Assembly (NCBI RefSeq): GCF_022780145.1
Contig: NZ_JALEXO010000073.1
Coordinates: 1 to 7,684 of the forward strand
DNA: 7,684 nt
Reading direction: 5' to 3'
Source of the DNA: Intestinibacter sp.
Lineage (GTDB): Bacteria; Bacillota; Clostridia; Peptostreptococcales; Peptostreptococcaceae
The position numbers and the translations under genes are program-made. Shown in pieces: positions 4,862-7,684 of the stretch; position 1 is the stretch's first letter, and every line of letters begins with the position of its first letter. The notes under the pieces were generated by a model that made no database searches, was not told the origin of the DNA, and was given only the letters and a program-made list of their open reading frames with translations.

Positions 4862-7531
4862 ATGACAAAAGCAAATTTATCAAAAACTTATAATCCAAAA
4901 GACTTTGAACAAAGACTATATCAAGAATGGATGGATAAGGGTTATTTCAAATCTAGTCCAAATCCAGACAAAAAACCATTCTGTATAGTATTACCTCCAC
5001 CTAATATAACAGGACAACTTCACATGGGTCATGCACTTGACCATACTCTACAAGATGTTCTTATTAGATGGAAACGTATGGATGGATATGAAACATTATG
5101 GCAACCAGGAACAGACCATGCTTCTATAGCAACTGAAGTTAAGGTTGTTGAAAAAATCAAAAAAGAAGAAGGTAAGACAAAATACGAAATAGGAAGAGAA
5201 GAATTCCTAAAAAGAGCTATGGACTGGAAGGAAGAGTACGGTGGCGTTATAGTTGAACAAATGAAAAAATTAGGTTCTTCTTGTGACTGGAGTAGAGAGA
5301 GATTTACAATGGACGAAGGTTGTAATGAAGCTGTAACAGAATTTTTCGTAAAATTATACGAACAAGGTCATATCTACAGAGGAAACAGAATAATAAACTG
5401 GTGTCCAGATTGTAAAACTACTTTATCAGATGCAGAAGTAGAACATGAAGAACAAGATGGTAATTTCTATCATGTTAAATACTATCTAAAAGATAGCGAC
5501 CAATACTTAGAAGTAGCAACTACTAGACCTGAAACAATGCTAGGTGATAGTGGTATAGCTGTTAATCCAGATGACGAAAGATACAAAGATATAGTAGGTA
5601 AGGTTGCAATACTTCCATTAGTAGGAAGAGAACTTCCAATAGTTGCAGATGATTACGTTGATAAAGAATTTGGAACTGGTATAGTTAAGATGACTCCAGC
5701 TCATGACCCTAATGATTTCGGTGTTGGACAAAGACATAACTTAGAACAAATAAACGTAATGAATGAAGACGGTACTATGAACGATCTTTGCGGAAAATAC
5801 GCAGGTATGGATAGATACGAATGTAGAAAAGAGCTTGTTAAGGACCTAGAAGAACAAGGTTACTTAATAAAAATAGTTCCTCACAAACATGCTGTTGGTA
5901 CTTGCTACAGATGTCATACAGTAGTAGAACCAAGATTATCTGAACAATGGTTCGTTAAAATGGATGAATTAGCAAAACCTGCTATAGATATATTAAAAAA
6001 TGGAGACTTAAAATTCGTACCAGAAAGATATGGAACAGGAACTTATCTACAATGGCTAGAAAACATAAGAGACTGGTGTATATCTAGACAATTATGGTGG
6101 GGTCACCAAATACCTGCTTACTATTGTCAAGAATGTGGCGAAATAGTTGTTGCAACTAAAGCTCCAGATAAATGTCCAAAATGTGGATGCACTAATTTAA
6201 AACAAGATGAAGATGTACTAGACACTTGGTTCTCTTCAGCTTTATGGCCATTCTCAACATTAGGTTGGCCACACAATACAGAAGAATTAAAATACTATTA
6301 TCCAACAGATGTATTAGTTACTGGATACGATATAATCTTCTTCTGGGTTGTAAGAATGACATTCTCAGCAATGTTCTGTATGGATGAAACTCCATTTAAA
6401 CATGTTTTAATACATGGATTAGTTAGAGACTCTCAAGGTAGAAAAATGAGTAAATCTCTAGGAAATGGTATAAATCCACTAGATGTAATAGATGAATACG
6501 GTGCTGATGCTCTAAGATTCATGTTAATCACAGGAAACTCTCCAGGAAACGACATGAGATTCTACTTCGAAAGAGTTGAAGCAGCTAGAAACTTTGCAAA
6601 TAAATTATGGAATGCATCAAGATTTATATTCATGAATATAGATGATGAATTAATAAAAGGTGTAACTAGAGAATCTGTAGAAGCTAACTTCACATTAGCA
6701 GATAAATGGATAATATCTAGAGCTAATAAAGTAGTTAAAGAAGTTACAGATAATATGGATAACTTCGACTTAGGTGTAGCTGCTACTAAGGTTCATGACT
6801 TCGCTTGGTCAGAATTCTGTGACTGGTATATAGAAATAGTTAAACCAAGATTATACAGTGATGATGTAGAAGCTAAGAAAACTGTTCTATATGTATTAAC
6901 TTACGTACTAGAAAAAATCTTAAAATTACTACACCCATATATGCCATTCATAACAGAAGAAATATACACTTATCTACCAACAGTAGAAGGAAGTATAATG
7001 GTATCTGAATGGCCACACTACAAAGAAGAAGACAACATGGCTGATGCAGAAGCTAAAATGGAACTTACTATGGAAGGTATAAGAAACATAAGAAACGCAA
7101 GAGCAGAAATGGATGTTCCACCATCAAAGAAAGCTAAAGTTATAATAATACCAACTGAAGAAAAATTACCTGCTATAGAAGCTGGTAAAGATTACTTCGT
7201 AACTCTAGCATCTGCTTCAGAAGTTCAAATCCAAATGAACGAAGACAATATACCAGAAGATGCAGTAAGTGTTGTTATAGATGGAGTTAAGATATTTATA
7301 CCACTTGACGAATTAGTAGATTTCAACAAAGAGTTAGATAGATTAAATAAAGAAAAAGCTAAAATAGAAAGCGAAATCAAGAGAGTTAACGGAAAATTAT
7401 CTAACCAAGGATTCGTATCTAAAGCTCCAGAAAAATTAGTTAACGAAGAAAAAGCTAAAAAAGAAAAATACGAAGAAATGCTTAAATCTGTATTAGAAAG
7501 ATTAGAAAATATAGAAGCTAAGATAAAATAG
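4862..7531 (+). CDS. valS: Valyl-tRNA synthetase
   Basis: An 889-residue class Ia aminoacyl-tRNA synthetase that charges tRNA-Val with valine in the cytoplasm; length is typical for bacilli and clostridia. The ATP-binding signatures are present: H54-M-G-H57 within PPPNITGQLHMGHA, and K528-M-S-K-S532. The inserted editing domain, which removes mischarged threonine, is marked by ATTRPET (219-225) and TPAHDPNDF (H281, D285). Cysteine pairs C181/C184, C348/C351, C422/C425 and C438/C441 look like zinc-ribbon sites. The anticodon-binding domain begins about DKWIIS (614). The C-terminal arm (about 819-889) is a Lys/Glu-rich coiled coil, as expected for ValS. It separates the protein from IleS and LeuS, which lack that coil. 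AGGAGG (4851-4856) stands 5 bases before ATG. It is controlled by the valine T-box upstream. Frequent TTC, TAC and AAC codons suggest high expression. A terminator follows 63 bases after the stop, so valS appears to be transcribed alone. Confidence 0.99.
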   Translation: MTKANLSKTYNPKDFEQRLYQEWMDKGYFKSSPNPDKKPFCIVLPPPNITGQLHMGHALDHTLQDVLIRWKRMDGYETLWQPGTDHASIATEVKVVEKIKKEEGKTKYEIGREEFLKRAMDWKEEYGGVIVEQMKKLGSSCDWSRERFTMDEGCNEAVTEFFVKLYEQGHIYRGNRIINWCPDCKTTLSDAEVEHEEQDGNFYHVKYYLKDSDQYLEVATTRPETMLGDSGIAVNPDDERYKDIVGKVAILPLVGRELPIVADDYVDKEFGTGIVKMTPAHDPNDFGVGQRHNLEQINVMNEDGTMNDLCGKYAGMDRYECRKELVKDLEEQGYLIKIVPHKHAVGTCYRCHTVVEPRLSEQWFVKMDELAKPAIDILKNGDLKFVPERYGTGTYLQWLENIRDWCISRQLWWGHQIPAYYCQECGEIVVATKAPDKCPKCGCTNLKQDEDVLDTWFSSALWPFSTLGWPHNTEELKYYYPTDVLVTGYDIIFFWVVRMTFSAMFCMDETPFKHVLIHGLVRDSQGRKMSKSLGNGINPLDVIDEYGADALRFMLITGNSPGNDMRFYFERVEAARNFANKLWNASRFIFMNIDDELIKGVTRESVEANFTLADKWIISRANKVVKEVTDNMDNFDLGVAATKVHDFAWSEFCDWYIEIVKPRLYSDDVEAKKTVLYVLTYVLEKILKLLHPYMPFITEEIYTYLPTVEGSIMVSEWPHYKEEDNMADAEAKMELTMEGIRNIRNARAEMDVPPSKKAKVIIIPTEEKLPAIEAGKDYFVTLASASEVQIQMNEDNIPEDAVSVVIDGVKIFIPLDELVDFNKELDRLNKEKAKIESEIKRVNGKLSNQGFVSKAPEKLVNEEKAKKEKYEEMLKSVLERLENIEAKIK

Positions 7532-7594
7532 TTGAGTTAGTTTAATACTATATTTAAATAACTGGCCTAACGGGCTAAAATTATTTCTTGGTCG

Positions 7595-7637
7595 AAGAGG
7601 ATGTGAGATATATTTGTATATTGAGCATCCTCTTTTT
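7595..7637 (+). terminator. Terminator after valS
   Basis: AAGAGGATG (7595-7603) pairs with CATCCTCTT (7626-7634). A T-G pair extends it, then a GA/GA internal loop, then an upper helix GATATA (7607-7612) with TATATT (7617-7622) closed by loop TTTG. TTTTT (7633-7637) follows. The G-C-rich lower stem plus T-run is a standard intrinsic terminator. Confidence 0.88.
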
Positions 7638-7684
7638 ATAATGCATAGGAAATTATATTCCTTTGAAATTATGGATAAATATAA

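Noticed and set aside
7671..7684. Start of a downstream gene at ATG 7671
   Set aside because: No ribosome binding site at proper distance (AGGAA is 19 bases away) and only four codons remain in the window.

Overview
The window is a stretch of low-GC, AT-rich chromosome that reads as a Firmicute of the class Clostridia, most like the Peptostreptococcaceae / Clostridioides-type relatives. The grounds are strong AT codon bias, AGGAGG- and GGTGAT-type ribosome binding sites, a valine T-box leader, and a small Spo0E-like phosphatase gene that suggests a spore former. The genus call is an inference; no rRNA or other marker is present.

All genes lie on the plus strand. Positions 1-227 are very AT-rich with no gene. 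They hold candidate promoters for the first gene and a good-looking minus-strand promoter that suggests a divergent gene just outside the window. Next comes a small membrane protein of the Gx transporter / heptaprenyl diphosphate synthase component I family (228-749), followed after 35 bases by a 53-residue Spo0E-like protein (785-946). A perfect 12-bp hairpin overlaps the Spo0E-like stop codon. An MgtC/SapB-family membrane protein follows. Its conserved N-terminus starts upstream of any ATG/GTG/TTG, apparently at an ATC codon at 1016. Then come oligoendopeptidase F (1767-3545) with a 15-bp perfect hairpin behind it, and a stand-alone PhoU (3747-4403) without pst transporter genes beside it.

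The 458-base gap before the last gene is not empty. It holds a consensus promoter (TTGACA, 18 bp, TATAAT), a full T-box riboswitch with specifier codon GUA (valine) and T-box bulge UGGU, and its terminator, followed by an AT-rich spacer. It drives valyl-tRNA synthetase (4862-7531). Behind valS is a strong hairpin plus T-run terminator (7595-7637).

The genes do not form one pathway. They are housekeeping and physiology genes in several short transcription units: membrane transport, sporulation phosphorelay, cation/virulence-type membrane protein, peptide degradation, phosphate signalling and tRNA charging. I found no mobile element, CRISPR array, defence system, toxin-antitoxin pair, tRNA or rRNA. 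The most notable points are the apparent ATC start of the MgtC-family gene, the easily missed Spo0E-like gene, and the fully readable valine T-box. I see no evidence of an undescribed multi-gene system.
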